This document shows, in pieces, positions 31,755 through 42,454 of a DNA stretch of 58,990 nt (positions within the stretch are counted from its first letter, which is position 1; each line of letters begins with the position of its first letter). A program made the translations under genes and the position numbers. Origin of the DNA: Chara braunii (lineage: Eukaryota > Streptophyta > Charophyceae > Charales > Characeae); NCBI GenBank assembly GCA_003427395.1, contig BFEA01000443.1, positions 255,618 to 314,607 on the forward strand, written 5' to 3'. Below the pieces are notes generated by a model. The model did not search any database, was not told the DNA's origin, and saw only the letters and a program-made list of their open reading frames with translations.

Positions 31755-33203
31755 ATAGAGGTTCTGGTTCTTGATCATCAAGAATTTCATTTAGAGAATC
31801 TTTGACCTTTCTTCTCTTCTTTTCCTCTATCATTTGAGGTGTGAAACTAATTTGAAGATTTATCGCTTCTCCAATCACCACACTGAGTTGTATGACGAGT
31901 TCCGGTGGTAAATCACCCTCAAAAGACATCATGTTGGCCGAACAAGAGGGCTCGCTAGGAGAAAATGCGACTAACTCAGAAGAAATCCGAAAAGCAGAAT
32001 CCTCCCCTAACGATAGTTCACTTGAAAAAACCTCATCAGACATGTCTTCTACTGAAGTTAGAGACTATAGAGACAATTCAATTAACGAAAGAGGGTAATC
32101 AATTTTTTGCATAAGTTCTTCAGACAATTCACTAGTGAGGAAGTGAACACTGCCATTGATCTTTCTTTTCTTCTTTTTCTTCATCTTTTCTTCATGTTTA
32201 AGGGCACAAAGTCTCATACCACCAAGATGCCTGGGGTCCAATTTGTTCTATGAGTTGTCACAGACATGGCCCATTGCATCCTTCTTTGACACCCCACTCT
32301 TCACATCCTCTTCTAGAGGTTTACAATAGGTGGTAGTATAACCTCCTTCACCATATAATAGCAGACAAAGTTTTTCATTGGACGATCATCATACTTTCTT
32401 CTTTCCCTTTCCCTTTTCCACAATTTCCTTTATTCTTTCTTGATCTGGAGGAATCTCCTCTCTTACCATAGTCATCATCATCATCATCATCATCTTCTTC
32501 ATCTTTACTATCTGCCTTCTTCTTCCCTTTTTCATCCACAACATGATTAGCAGACATATAATTGATCATAGCCCATTGAATAATCCAGTGACCACTTATC
32601 GTGTGAGACCGTGGGCAAAGTTCTTACTAATGCAACAATTTTATCCCATCTGAGAGGGTAGTGTTGAGCTTGATTGAGAACATTCCGTCTCTCATTATCT
32701 GTAAAATTAGTCAGAAAAAGATGACATTTCTGAGCCTCATCCAAATATGGGACTCTCCTGGCTATTCGGATGAAAGTTTGAAAGAAAACATTGAAGGTGT
32801 TATACTTAACTCTTCTGATGTTGAGAAGATCCTTGGTAGCGGTTGGGACAAAGTCTTTTGTCAAATTATCTTTTCATTCTGTCTTTGACTTCTTCCAATG
32901 TTATACACCGTCTATGAACTCTTGAACAACCAACCTCGAGTCAGTATCTCAATAAGATAGAAGGTGTTTGAGTCCATGTTTGTCTATCCAACCATAGCTG
33001 AGCCCAAATAATTCATATTCATCCAATAAATCATTTACCTGAGACCCTCTGAAGCATGAAATCCTCTCATTCGGCCTCTTGGCTCTTGCAATATCTGACC
33101 CTCTTTTTATTGTATTAACTCTTTCAACCAGTTGTCGTATAACACCAACCAGGGTCTCTTCATGAGTCCCTGCACAAGAGCTAGGTCTCCCTCGTCTAGT
33201 CAT
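31755..33203 (-). pseudogene. Ty3/gypsy gag and gag-pol linker, copy 1
   Basis: The ATG at 33203-33201 (MTRRGRPSSC) is the likely start. ISCFRGSQVNDLLDEYELFG (about 33070-33010) resembles the Gag capsid start of Ty3 elements. After a stop the same frame continues at 32864-32547 (KCHLFLTNFTDNERRNVL). A frameshift leads to an Asp-run and Gly/Lys-rich tail (32569-32375). The acidic linker at 32043-31755 precedes the MITE. No CCHC knuckle is seen, only a basic GNCGKGKGK patch. Capsid role inferred from position and motif. Confidence 0.6.
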
Positions 33204-33271
33204 TTTCACCATAAACTCTCCCTAATGCTCTCCTCTCTCTTTTCGTCACTTTGACCTCCACTTGCTTAATA

Positions 33272-33538
33272 TCAATCTCTTATTCTTCTCGCAAGAGATA
33301 CAGATTTATTTCTCTCTTCGTTTGTTTGCTTTATCTCTTGAAAATTTTGTACATAGGGAGTGTAGGCAATAATAGACTGAATGGTGATTACAGACAACGC
33401 AATTCTTCTCAGTCTTCCAATATAATCCTCAATCATTTTTTTTTCATCATCCCTACTCAGTCTTCTGTTATATCCTCTCATAGTACCCCAAATTATGAAG
33501 TATCGTGTCAGGTCTATAATCTCGTAGTCAAATTGCAT
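33272..33538 (-). CDS. B5: accessory-family B protein ahead of gag, 88 aa
   Basis: An ATG at 33538-33536 opens an 88-codon frame ending 69 nt before the gag ATG. RLRRIALSVITIQSIIAY (about residues 43-60) aligns with RMRDSALRVVTDQT-x-INY of the next ORF and, more loosely, with ALVLVKDHTKIEY of B1. I place it in family B on that basis and on size. Function unknown. Confidence 0.5.
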   Translation of the reverse strand: MQFDYEIIDLTRYFIIWGTMRGYNRRLSRDDEKKMIEDYIGRLRRIALSVITIQSIIAYTPYVQNFQEIKQTNEERNKSVSLARRIRD

Positions 33539-33577
33539 GGCTTATTAATCGCCATTGATTCTTCTGGCAAGAAAAAA

Positions 33578-33832
33578 TCATTCTCTGGTGGAGTAATATG
33601 ATACTTTTTCAGTGACCCCTATTTTCAGTACCTTCAATAAATAGTTGATCTAAGTTTGGTCAGTAACGACTCTCAAGGCAGAGTCTCTCATCCGATCAAA
33701 GAAAGGTTGCAATAACTCAAGTTCATCCATATTAGANAGACTTTTGTCTGAGATCCGAAGAGTCCCCTCTGTCTTGGCTACTCTTCCTTCCAATACAACC
33801 CCGAACGTTAGCTGCTCAACCGTACTAGACAT
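33578..33832 (-). pseudogene. B4: accessory-family B gene with one nonsense codon
   Basis: From the ATG at 33832-33830 the same frame reaches a TGA at 33580-33578 after 84 codons, exactly the length of B1, apart from a single TAG at 33652-33650. The core ALRVVTDQT-x-INY matches family B. One codon contains an N (33737). It lies between the A-family ORFs and B5. Confidence 0.5.
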
Positions 33833-33984
33833 TATCGACCATTATGGACAGTGTCAAGAGAGGTAGGTCTCTAGATGAGTGTAGTCANGGATCTCAAACT
33901 GGTGCTCAAAGGTATCTAAAAGTAAGAACTTTATCACCACTGCANAATTACTCTCCCTTACGTTGCCTATTATGGTAATAGTTT

Positions 33985-34300
33985 CTAGAAGATGCAACCA
34001 GTCTTTCCTATCGTCAAAGTCATCATAGTTAAAAAGTTAGAGAGTCTCTCAAATTGCCGTATTNTTTTATCCCAAGGTACTTTTCTCTGTAATTTTTCAA
34101 GCCACTCTTTTGTCCTTATAACACTGACATAAGCTCCAATCCGACATTCCAAATAACTANCTTCCTTCTCTAGGCATGCTGGAGTATAAATTCTTACGTC
34201 CAAGCTGTCANTGTTCATAAATTTGACTACTAGAATGTTAAAATTATTCGACCTCTTACACAGGTCTTATATCTCAGAATTACAAAGGGGCTATTACATC
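33985..34300 (-). pseudogene. M4: degenerate family A remnant
   Basis: SNNFNILVVKFMN and DSLDVRIYTP align with FYVLRFHFME and DTYDVRIYVP of M2. The rest, ending at 33985, is diverged and several codons contain N. The stretch 33850-33984 has another coding-like run with a strand of the same type (AVVIKFLLLD), possibly a further remnant. Confidence 0.45.
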
Positions 34301-34333
34301 CAGTCACTTCATAAAGTTTTCCTCTCACAGTTG

Positions 34334-34836
34334 TTATCCTTGCTGCTGAGAGTATTCTTCCTGAACCCTCTTCATTTTCCATACAAAATCTATTATGGTT
34401 GACCAATCGTCCCTCGAAAGAGTCAACCCTTCAACAGGAGGGGACAGCGTCTCAGTGAAAGGCCTAGCATAGGTACTCCGAGAAAAATTATCCCCTTCTT
34501 GTTCAAGTCTTATTCTTTCATCATGTACGATGTTTACTGCTTGTTCCCAGCATTGACTATGTGTACACCCTTCGAGTCTTTGTTTGGTACATTGATTCAA
34601 ATATCAAACTCATAGAGATCAATAAAGCAGCAGGTAAGGACATAAAAACGGTTGTGGTCCAAGTCTAGACTCTTTAGCGCCTCATATCTCACTATTTCAT
34701 AGGGGAACACAACTCTCCTTATTATAGAGTTAAGGGATTTCAGTAGGTTCTTTGACTCTTCCTTACTCAACCTCCCATGCCCTCTTCCGAGTCTGAACGT
34801 GAGCCTCATTTTTGAAGGTACGTACGACTGACTCAT
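34334..34836 (-). pseudogene. M3: family A gene with stop and frameshift
   Basis: The ATG at 34836-34834 opens a frame with LLKSLNSIIRRVVFPYEIV and FYVLTCCFIDLYEFDI, ending at a TGA at 34599-34597 where M2 has the Arg of DVRIYV. Homology continues past it and then shifts frame into 34600-34334, ending with SPPVEGLTLSRDDWSTIIDF, equivalent to the PPLP...W..VI end of M2. Confidence 0.6.
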
Positions 34837-34844
34837 TAGTGTCT

Positions 34845-35324
34845 TTAATCTTCTCCTCTCACCCTCAGTGCAAGCTTAATCACAGCAGACCATTTGTTCA
34901 TTGACAGACTGTTACCGGGCAGAGGAGGAGTTGAGAATCCCTCAAGAACAACAAATCGAATGGATTCAATGAAGCACTTATTTTCCCCCTCAAGTCTCTC
35001 TTTCTCTTTTAACACAACTTCCTTAACAAATCCCAAACATCTCTCATACATTGCCTTAACTCTTCTTTCCTTGGGAACATAGATCCTCACATCATATGTG
35101 TCCAGCTCCATAAAGTGAAATCTCAAAACATAGAATCGTTCCTTTTCCCATTCACTTTCGACCATCTCAAACTTGACAACTTCGTATGAGAATATTTCTT
35201 TCTTACTTAGAGCATTCAGTGATTTCAAGAGACACTCAATCTTTTTTTCTCTTGGACCCGAACCTCTATCAAATTCCGACCTCTGTTGTCTGATTCCCTT
35301 AGCTGAAATTCCCCTTGCTCTCAT
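34845..35324 (-). CDS. M2: accessory-family A protein, 159 aa
   Basis: Intact frame from the ATG at 35324-35322, the same 159-residue length as A1. Layout: basic N-terminal 30 residues; helix LLKSLNALSKKEIF; beta pair FYVLRFHFMELDTYDVRIYV (64-83); long charged helix to about 114; strand FIESIRFVVLEGF (118-130); C-terminal PPLPGNSLSMNKWSAVIKLA (133-152). It follows M1 by about 50 bp and precedes M3 by 8 bp, all on one strand, as if from a single transcript between LTR and gag. No enzyme motif. Confidence 0.65.
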   Translation of the reverse strand: MRARGISAKGIRQQRSEFDRGSGPREKKIECLLKSLNALSKKEIFSYEVVKFEMVESEWEKERFYVLRFHFMELDTYDVRIYVPKERRVKAMYERCLGFVKEVVLKEKERLEGENKCFIESIRFVVLEGFSTPPLPGNSLSMNKWSAVIKLALRVRGED

Positions 35325-35373
35325 GACAACCCTCTCATTTCCCCCACTTCAATACTATCTTAACGATTGGAAA

Positions 35374-35805
35374 TCAGCTGCTTCTGTCACAATAGTTGTC
35401 AGGGATATGATAAATTGAAATTGTCTTATAGACCACTGATATTAACCCCCATTCCACTTTCTTTTTTCGCTTGATTAGATCCGCCTTTTCATCGTAGATA
35501 GACTGAACTGCAATTTTCCATAACCAATTAAAGGCCTCATCATCGTTGCAGCCTCCCTTTTTGACATAAGGACGGATATCATAGATATCTCCCTCCAAGA
35601 AGCTAGCCACCACTACACTGATAGTCGAACTGTTAGAATGGTAAAACCAACAATGCTCATACTGATAGGGGAATATCCCTTTAATAGCGAATTTCAAGAG
35701 TTTTTCTAACGCATTAGTTGTTAGCATTCTCGATGGAGTCTTCAAACTTCTGACCCTTTCTCTTCTCTCTCGGTGTTTCAAGGACGTCAAGGGTTCATAA
35801 GCCAT
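35374..35805 (-). CDS. M1: accessory-family A protein, first ORF after the leader
   Basis: The ATG at 35805-35803 gives about 143 aa. KLLKFAIKGIFPYQYEHC, VVASFLEGDIYDIRPYVKKG and a helix with KADLIKRKKK align with A1 (KEAFHYQYV, TIHDLRPYLKKG, LEQRERELDE) and M2. The C-terminal PP...W segment is absent or altered by frame loss. A fragment follows the PBS in the deleted copy at 6956, which shows this ORF belongs to the element. The start is preceded by AAAGGTATGG, which could also be a splice-donor-like sequence. Confidence 0.6.
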   Translation of the reverse strand: MAYEPLTSLKHRERRERVRSLKTPSRMLTTNALEKLLKFAIKGIFPYQYEHCWFYHSNSSTISVVVASFLEGDIYDIRPYVKKGGCNDDEAFNWLWKIAVQSIYDEKADLIKRKKKVEWGLISVVYKTISIYHIPDNYCDRSS

Positions 35806-36050
35806 ACCTTTGATCAAGCATGATCTTCTTCACTGAATAATGTCGTTCTTCCTCTCCAGTCGAGTGTGGTACCTCACGCATAAAGAAATAAGACTCATTT
35901 AACAACTAGGATTTCCAAAAAAATAATGACTCAATCAAAACGTGAGAATCAATCTGAAAATCAAAATTTTGTCAATAGTTCTCAAGTTCTAATAAAAGCC
36001 TCAACGCGGTCGCTGACCCAGACTCGTTCCGGATACGAAAATTTTTCATG

Positions 36051-36068
36051 TCCCCGGCACCGACGCCA
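36051..36068 (-). promoter_or_regulatory. Primer binding site of gypsy copy 1
   Basis: On the minus strand TGGCGTCGGTGCCGGGGA starts 4 nt after the LTR end. It begins with TGG, the complement of a tRNA CCA end, and resembles primer sites of some plant Ty3/gypsy elements. Which tRNA pairs with it cannot be said without the host tRNA set. Confidence 0.75.
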
Positions 36069-36072
36069 TTTT

Positions 36073-36530
36073 TGTCGCACTTTTTCCAGTCGGGCCTCTT
36101 TAGGCGACCGGAAAACCAATAGTCTAACACGCAGGATTTATATGTTGTTTGCAATAAATAAAATAAAGCAAATCCCTCCCTGTTATGTGCGTCCGGCTTC
36201 AAGTGAGACCCTTCAATTGCAGTCTTCGATGATCTCCGGTCTTAGGAACCTTCTATTTTGATTCGAAACAACAAAGAATCATGCAAATAATAATTATAAA
36301 ATTTTGGTATGTCATGCATGCATCAATTTGTCAATCTTCTAATTTTTAAGAACTGTGACAGGATTATCTGAGCACGCAATCATCAAGCAGAAATAATGCA
36401 AAAGAAGCAAGAATGAATAACTTGAGCAATGACAAGGATAAGTGAGGGAAGAATAATAACTCATAATCATCTCAGGAAGCACAAGTGAATAGACACGGCC
36501 AACACTAGTCGAGAGTCCTCATTCATCCCT
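36073..36530 (-). repeat. 5' LTR 3' end of gypsy copy 1
   Basis: In minus orientation it ends ...TTTTTCC-complement then GTGCGACA at 36080-36073. Homology with the LTR ends at 20399 and 25198 extends to about 36510. The upstream limit is unresolved, so the B2-A2 genes at 36706-37724 could be outside it or within a very long LTR. Confidence 0.7.
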
Positions 36531-36705
36531 TTAGAGTCTTATCACTGATCACTCATGTGACTGTGCGTCTCTTGTGTCTTGAGCCATGTCTACGTACTTC
36601 CTGAGATTGTGACCTCTAAATGTAGACTCACCTGAAGCCTGCGAGCTCTGAGCTTTTCCATCCAAGTCCCACGATGCGGAAGTTAACCATAGCACAAAAC
36701 TCCTC

Positions 36706-37208
36706 TCATAGAGTAGGAAGATATGGTTGAGAGAAAATCTCTCGGCTGAGATGTCGAAACTCTGAAGGCTCGGTCACTACCTCATAGTTAATCGGTGCAG
36801 GACAGATGTACCTCTTAGCCAAATCCACTTGTTCACCCCAATAAGAACTGTCAGTGAGAGTAAAAGGAACTAGAGGCTTGGAGTAATGTGTGTAGAGCTT
36901 TGGTCCGAAGCTGCGAATCAACTTCACTCCGCTCTCATTTAGCTCCCTCTCTCTCTCCTCAAGGTATCCGACTGTTGAGATCCAACTGAATCAAAATGTT
37001 CATGAGTCTCCTAGTTTTTTTTCACATAGAGTCTCAGATCATGAATGGTTTCCTCTGCGAAACTGGTGAGAACGGCGAAGATTGACAGATCTCCCCACCT
37101 CAAACAGACTGCACTGAGGTATTGATACTGGAAAGCATCTTTAAGAGCAATCTGATTGAAATTGGTCAAGACTGACCTACTGACCGGAAATGATTGGATC
37201 GTACTGAT
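36706..37208 (-). pseudogene. A2: decayed homologue of A1
   Basis: The A1 start codon aligns with ATC (37208-37206). Homology then runs through SVLTNFNQIALKDAFQYQY, GDLSIFAVLTSFAEETIHDL, stops, a shift, and RSFGPKLYTHYSKPLVPF to 36706. The 3' flank (36640-36705) is also related to that of A1. A lost start, stops and frameshifts make it inactive. Confidence 0.65.
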
Positions 37209-37451
37209 GTGGATGGAAATTGTGGTGTTGTTGTATTATGGTGATCTCCTTGATTCACTTGACTATCTCAATTGCGTGGCTTTATTGATTACTTCTTTGC
37301 TTCGATTTTTGTGGTACAAAGTTTACCTGATCACGACTTGTCTCTCGTCTGATTCTTAATAATGCGAAGTAGTCAGCCTCGGAGTTACCTCGCTCACGCC
37401 ACTTAAGAGTGGGCGACCAGATCAGGTCCAATAGTGGTAGTAATGCATGAT

Positions 37452-37724
37452 TCACTTTTGATTACCGATAATCTCCCTTGAGTGGTCGACAGGCCCAACA
37501 AATGAAAGAGTGTTGTATAACTTACAATCTGTTCCGTGTAAATAGAAGGTATACTCAATGAACTTCTGGTCCCTCACTAACCCTAGAGCTTGTTCCATCA
37601 TTAACTTCGGATAATAGTGGATGTCCTTGACAACATTTTCTTCCCAGCCTTCTGTTTTCTCCCAGTACAACGTGCAAGTCACTCTCAGTGTACCTTCGTC
37701 TTCCTCTCCTCGGCAAAAGCCCAT
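37452..37724 (-). CDS. B2: accessory-family B protein, 90 aa
   Basis: The ATG at 37724-37722 opens an intact 90-codon frame. VTCTLYWEKTEGWEENVVKD and ALGLVRDQKFIEYTFYLHG align with B1. It lies about 240 bp upstream of A2 on the same strand, the same order as B1-A1. Still open although its partner A2 is dead. Confidence 0.6.
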   Translation of the reverse strand: MGFCRGEEDEGTLRVTCTLYWEKTEGWEENVVKDIHYYPKLMMEQALGLVRDQKFIEYTFYLHGTDCKLYNTLSFVGPVDHSREIIGNQK

Positions 37725-37829
37725 TGCTTTAGCCCTGGGTCAAGAGGTTGACGGATGCGGGAAGAAATCCTTATCAGTAAGGGTTCCTCAGAAATCGCTT
37801 AGGTTTGCGATTAGCGATAGGTGATCGAT

Positions 37830-38620
37830 GAAGACTGTGACAAACTTATGATTGTGGCTGTTTTTGTTTATTAGTGATCCCTGCACTACGCACTTTGGGT
37901 GGCGAACCTGACCAAAGCACTGCGGGGAGTATCATGGACACCACAACCTCTCTCTAATTTGACAACAGGGGAAACCCATGTGTCAGCGGCAAAAAACGGC
38001 GGGAATAACGAGTAATTAAGTAATTAATTACGGATTTACGATCTATGTCGTCATTCGGGTACTCTGCCGTGCATGTACTGGGCAGTCTCCGTGACTAACA
38101 GTTCTCAAAACCAATTCATCTTTGCAAGGGAAGTTGCCGGATACAACGTTCTTTGGGTAGAGGAGGTGATCACAAGGCATCAGGAAGACAACCAGACGAG
38201 CTATGTAGAGAGGTCCATGATAATAACCCGGATCACAAACTTGTTCATCACGGCATGGATGAGTGAAGAGTGCCTCAAGATGCACTGATCCTTCACAATA
38301 CCGTTTCCGGGAACTTTCTCTCAATCCCAATCAGGATAAGAACTTAGCAATCAAACGACCGTTTTTCCTCAATTTATGTTCCCTTCCCCGGTGATTCATC
38401 CCTCAGACCTAGCAATCGCAGAAGCTGATTCCACTCACATACTTATATCAGTCGGAGCGACGAATTAGAGTAGTAACCCAGTTATCGCTACACTGATCTA
38501 AACAAATAGCACTAAGTAACTTCACAGTCATCAGACGAACTCGTTACTTTGGTCGCACCCTAAGTTCACACAAGCGATTATCGGTTAGCTGAAAATTCAG
38601 GAATGAAAAATATAAAGTGA
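37830..38620. other. No recognised gene
   Basis: Two overlapping short frames near 38043-38330 on opposite strands have no family I recognise. Nothing else is supported. Confidence 0.5.
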
Positions 38621-38628
38621 GAGTTTTG

Positions 38629-39009
38629 GGCAGTGTGAAAATCCTGAATGGTCCTGAAGTGGTGAAAGGTCCGAAGACCTTGAAAACCACCTGTTTAGGC
38701 AGGTTGCGTCCTTAAGTGGTGAAGGGTGTCCTAAAGTGGTCAAGTGGGAGTTTTGGGCAGTCTGAAAATCCTAAATGGTCCTGAAGCGGTGAAAGGTCCG
38801 AAGACCAAGAAAACCACCCTTCACCACTTGAGGATGCAGCCTGCCTAAACATGTGGTTTTCAAGGTCTTCGGAGCTTTCACCACTTCAAGACCATTCAGG
38901 ATTTTCAGACCTGAATGGTCCTGAAGTGGTGAAAGGTCTGAAGACCATGAAAATCACCTATTTAGGCAGGCTGCATCCTGAAGTGGTGAAGGGTGGCTTG
39001 AAGTGGTGA
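38629..39009. repeat. Inverted and direct repeat block with an 85-bp hairpin
   Basis: Four units share GGTCCTGAAGTGGTGAAAGG and AAAACCACC words: two forward (38629-38740, 38746-38813), one inverted (38814-38898), one forward (38912-38996). The last two are nearly complementary 85-nt arms with a 13-nt loop (38899-38911), about 90 percent paired by eye. Confidence 0.85.
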
Positions 39010-41550
39010 TGAAAAATACGACTATTGTTAACCTTCTCTCTAAGTTCAGTACAATTCATTCCTCAGTGGCATTTTATCAGATAGAGGACACAGATACTCA
39101 AACTCTGTACTCAACAGACCGAGGCAGGGGAGACTTTGTGTGAGACTGAGTCTTGAATAAGACAAGGATATACTGCGTGTGAGGCTGACCGAGCAGCACG
39201 TGGTAGGCCAATCTCTATCAGCCCAAGTAAAATAGCGGTCCCATGATTGGGCAATCTTTTAACTTGTGTGTATGGTCATACTATTATTCTCAGGTTATGA
39301 GGCTTCCCCCACTAAGGCACGGTTTGATACATCATTGCACACTGATCCCTTGACTTTTGACACTTTGCTCTTGGCTGAGTGGTTGACTGAACGTCGAGGT
39401 TATTCATCAATAGGTTAGCTGCTGGTGGTTAGTCACGCCTATTATCTATTTATACTTCTCTTTTTATAGTCGCTACCTGTTTTTCTCTTTAAACAGGAGC
39501 ACATACTGAATAGGACTCAGTTAAATTCAATCTGTTCGCTTTCTTTACCCAAGCATTATGAAAAGCATTTTCAGCCCACATACACCTGTCAGGATACTAC
39601 TAACCGTTAAATCCCTCGTGCGTTGTTGGGACTTTTCTCTTTATTGTGCGCGCCATGTTGCTAAGTCTGTTTCATAAAAAAATCGATGCTAGCCCCTCAG
39701 TGGATGGTCCCCTGCAGTTTTGCCAATCAACTACTCACAACGAGGCCTCTTAGCAGATCATCCGCTGTTGCTTCACGCACCACAATGAGTCTTCTAAGAC
39801 GTAGACAACTTTCCAACGCTTTCCTTCAAACAAGATTTTAAGGTGTCGTTTATAGTAAGTATCATTCAAATAGCCTGCCATGTGCTGCCGGCGGAGAGTC
39901 ATTCACTAAATAGAGCACGTGGTTCTTACGGCCTTAGCCCTGTCTAGAAAGAATCGTCCAGCGTAGCCACTGAAAGTGATAAAGATAATGTCGGGCATGT
40001 CCTCTGGTTATTAGGCATTAGGTTAGAGAGTTGCCATCAGCAGCTTGGTTCACAGAGTATGTTCAATGCTTTGAATTAGCGTTTTCTTTCGCCATTGTCC
40101 CGTTTCATCCCCTAGCAAGCCAAATGAGTAGACTTAATCAAGGAAGTTTAACCAGTTGTCGAGTGTAGAGTCTATCATTTTTAAGATTACAACGCAAGGA
40201 TAACGGTGATGACCCGAGTGAAGGGCGTGGAAAGACACTTTTCTCATACGACATTCAACGTGCACATTTTCATTTAGCTAAGACTATGTGCTGGACTTAT
40301 GGTTTATGGACTGTCATTCTTCATCGAGCAAAAACTTGATCAAAAGGTAAATGATTTTTCTTTTTACATTTATCTTTTTTCCCCATTGAACAGGGGATGC
40401 TCTGATGAGAGGAGGAAATTTGAGGGAAGAGAACTTGGCATTTAGTGACCATAATCTTGTCTGATTTGGCCATATTATCCATCCATTATTGTTTCATTGA
40501 GTCAATCCCTCCTTCCTCCTTTTCCCCTCATGTCTCTCTGTCACACCATATTGCATCTCAACCACTCCTAGTCCTTCACTTATAATCACACTCAATTGGA
40601 TGATGTCGTAAAATGAATAGCTCAATAGTAGTTCATCCTACTCCCAAGCTAACGCTAATAGCAGCTTGTCACCGGATTATACATTCTAAGACGACTTTCT
40701 GCAGCACTCGCAGCTTCTGAAGACTCAACTCATCCCTCTCAACTATCCTGTTGCAGTTGAACCACAAATACTTTCTCAAGGGGTAGCCATGATGGACCAG
40801 CATAAGCGGAGGGGCAGAGGCGATAGTAATACACAACACAAATGACCATGGGTTTACCATGCGATCGACGGAGAGTGTGACCAGCGTATGACTTTATTTG
40901 TGTGTAATCTTGATGGGAGCAAGAAAGCTGCATGTCCCCTACACGTCTTTCTGGAGGCTCATTACCCGAGGTAAGTATAAACGTAGCTAGCAATCTTGCA
41001 ACCAATAACTCACCCACTAATCATCATACCACTTTCACACCACTCGGGTCATCTTGTGATCCAATCACAAACAACTAACGAACCCCTCTACATGAGTTTC
41101 ACGAGGCTCACTCTCTCTCGACGGTCACACATTCTCCTTGATGAGGGGACGACAACAGCCACACCCCTCTCACTGGAAAGCAGCATGCGAGTCAACCGCT
41201 AAGCGTCAGCCCCCTCCTCGTAGTGGTTACACGCGTACTCGGAGAGGCATCCTTAGTTCCTGAGCATGATCTCGCTACTCAGACTAGGCAGTGCTGACGT
41301 TCAACAGTAACTCATGACCTCCAGAGTACCCTTATGTATTGGCATTGACTTCCTTCTTGCCCCACCGTTCTGGCTGTGTCTCATTCTCAAATGCACGCAT
41401 GCATTGGTTTCCACCATACGCATGCTTCTGCCAAGTTCAGTCTCGCTTGTTCGTTCTTGGCACGAGCAAGCCACTCGTAGTTCTTGTGGCATTCGGCCCC
41501 GTCATTGTGGGTCCACATTGATGACGTCAACCTTGACGATGAGCTCACGT
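39010..41550. other. No recognised gene
   Basis: No family, RNA gene or terminal repeat was recognised on either strand. Short frames at 40669-41017 (minus) overlap each other in different frames and look like chance. Confidence 0.5.
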
Positions 41551-41558
41551 CTTGCGAG

Positions 41559-41559
<1 letters not shown>

Positions 41560-41629
<70 letters not shown>
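41560..41629. repeat. (CT)n microsatellite
   Basis: Seventy bases of perfect CT repeat. The Ser-Leu and Arg-Glu frames over it are artefacts. Confidence 0.98.
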
Positions 41630-41632
<3 letters not shown>

Positions 41633-41759
41633 GATGCAGGTCCACTTCCCTCTCTCTCATAGTCTTCACTCTCTCTTTTTCTCCCTCTCTCGTCACCACG
41701 TAACTGTCTACCTCTTGCTCTGAAAAACCTCTCTCTCGGGCGCTGACTTCTGAGTATTT

Positions 41760-42290
41760 GCCGCCTAGCGGTCTTGGTCCCTTCTCCATCCCGAATTGGC
41801 CTCTGGGCTACTCTTCACAGGTTCTGCGGGTGGGTGGTCCCGCATCCACTGGTCCAGTCCGTGCTAGGACTGGGTATTGGCCTCTAGGTCGCTTGCGTCG
41901 CTTTCCGCCTCTGTGTCATGGTCTAGGTGCTGCTGCTCCCTCTCTGTAGTGTCCGTCGAGGTCTCTCCGTCCAAGTACGAGACGGTCACCTTGATTTCAT
42001 CCGATAGCCCGTCTCGTCTACACGTCCTCTCTGCTCGGTCCTTTGCCTCCGTGATGGCCGCTTGCAATCCCTGGTCCGTTCTTATTTCTTCCTCTTTCCC
42101 TCCTTCCACTTTTATTTTAAGCCTGACCTCCTGATTGTAGCAGTCGTAATCCTGGATGGCGGTTACCGTCGGCCTTCTCCCGACATTAGCTCCCACCTCT
42201 AGAGGAACTGGAGGTACCTTGGCCTATACCCATATAAACCGTGATCGGCACCATAGTCTTGCCTTTCAGGCCGTACATGGTACCAGGCTG
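41760..42290 (-). pseudogene. X2: broken homologue of X1
   Basis: EGGKEEEIRTDQGLQAAITE, ERTCRRDG and a following VTVSY strand match X1. An acidic linker ends at a TAG (41866-41864), after which the same frame continues with RDHPPAEPVKSSPEANS, matching HHRAAKPVEEGPEANS of X1. The N-terminal YRP-type start matches X1 only in a shifted frame. One frameshift and at least one nonsense codon. Confidence 0.6.
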
Positions 42291-42446
42291 CCAACTCCGA
42301 AATAGCCAAAACTAAAAGCTCAGGGCATGCGCACGCAGACAAACTCTCGCGCACACCTCACCTCTCGGTCCTCCCTCCTCAGCTCACCCGTGCTAGGGGT
42401 AACAGGGCTGCCTAAGTCCGAGTAGCCAAATGCTTGCCTCCTCCCC

Positions 42447-42454
42447 TATTTATA
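42447..42454 (-). promoter_or_regulatory. TATA box of X2
   Basis: TATAAATA on the minus strand, equivalent in position to the X1 TATA at 17241-17250. Confidence 0.55.

Larger units (their letters stand above)
25199..36530 (-). mobile_element. Ty3/gypsy element copy 1 with accessory gene block
   Basis: Minus-strand order: LTR end (36530-36073), PBS (36068-36051), leader, A-family ORFs M1-M4 (35805-33985), B-family ORFs (33832-33272), gag (33203 down to about 31755, holding a MITE), protease, RT, RNase H, integrase (27522), 3' tail, antisense P remnant. At the 3' side the element is cut by the LTR ending at 25198. Frames are broken in every pol domain, so the copy is dead. The accessory block of about 2.5 kb ahead of gag is the unusual feature. 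Confidence 0.75.

Noticed and set aside
41484-41789. Ser-Leu and Arg-Glu repeat proteins
   Set aside because: Translation of a (CT)n microsatellite in both directions.
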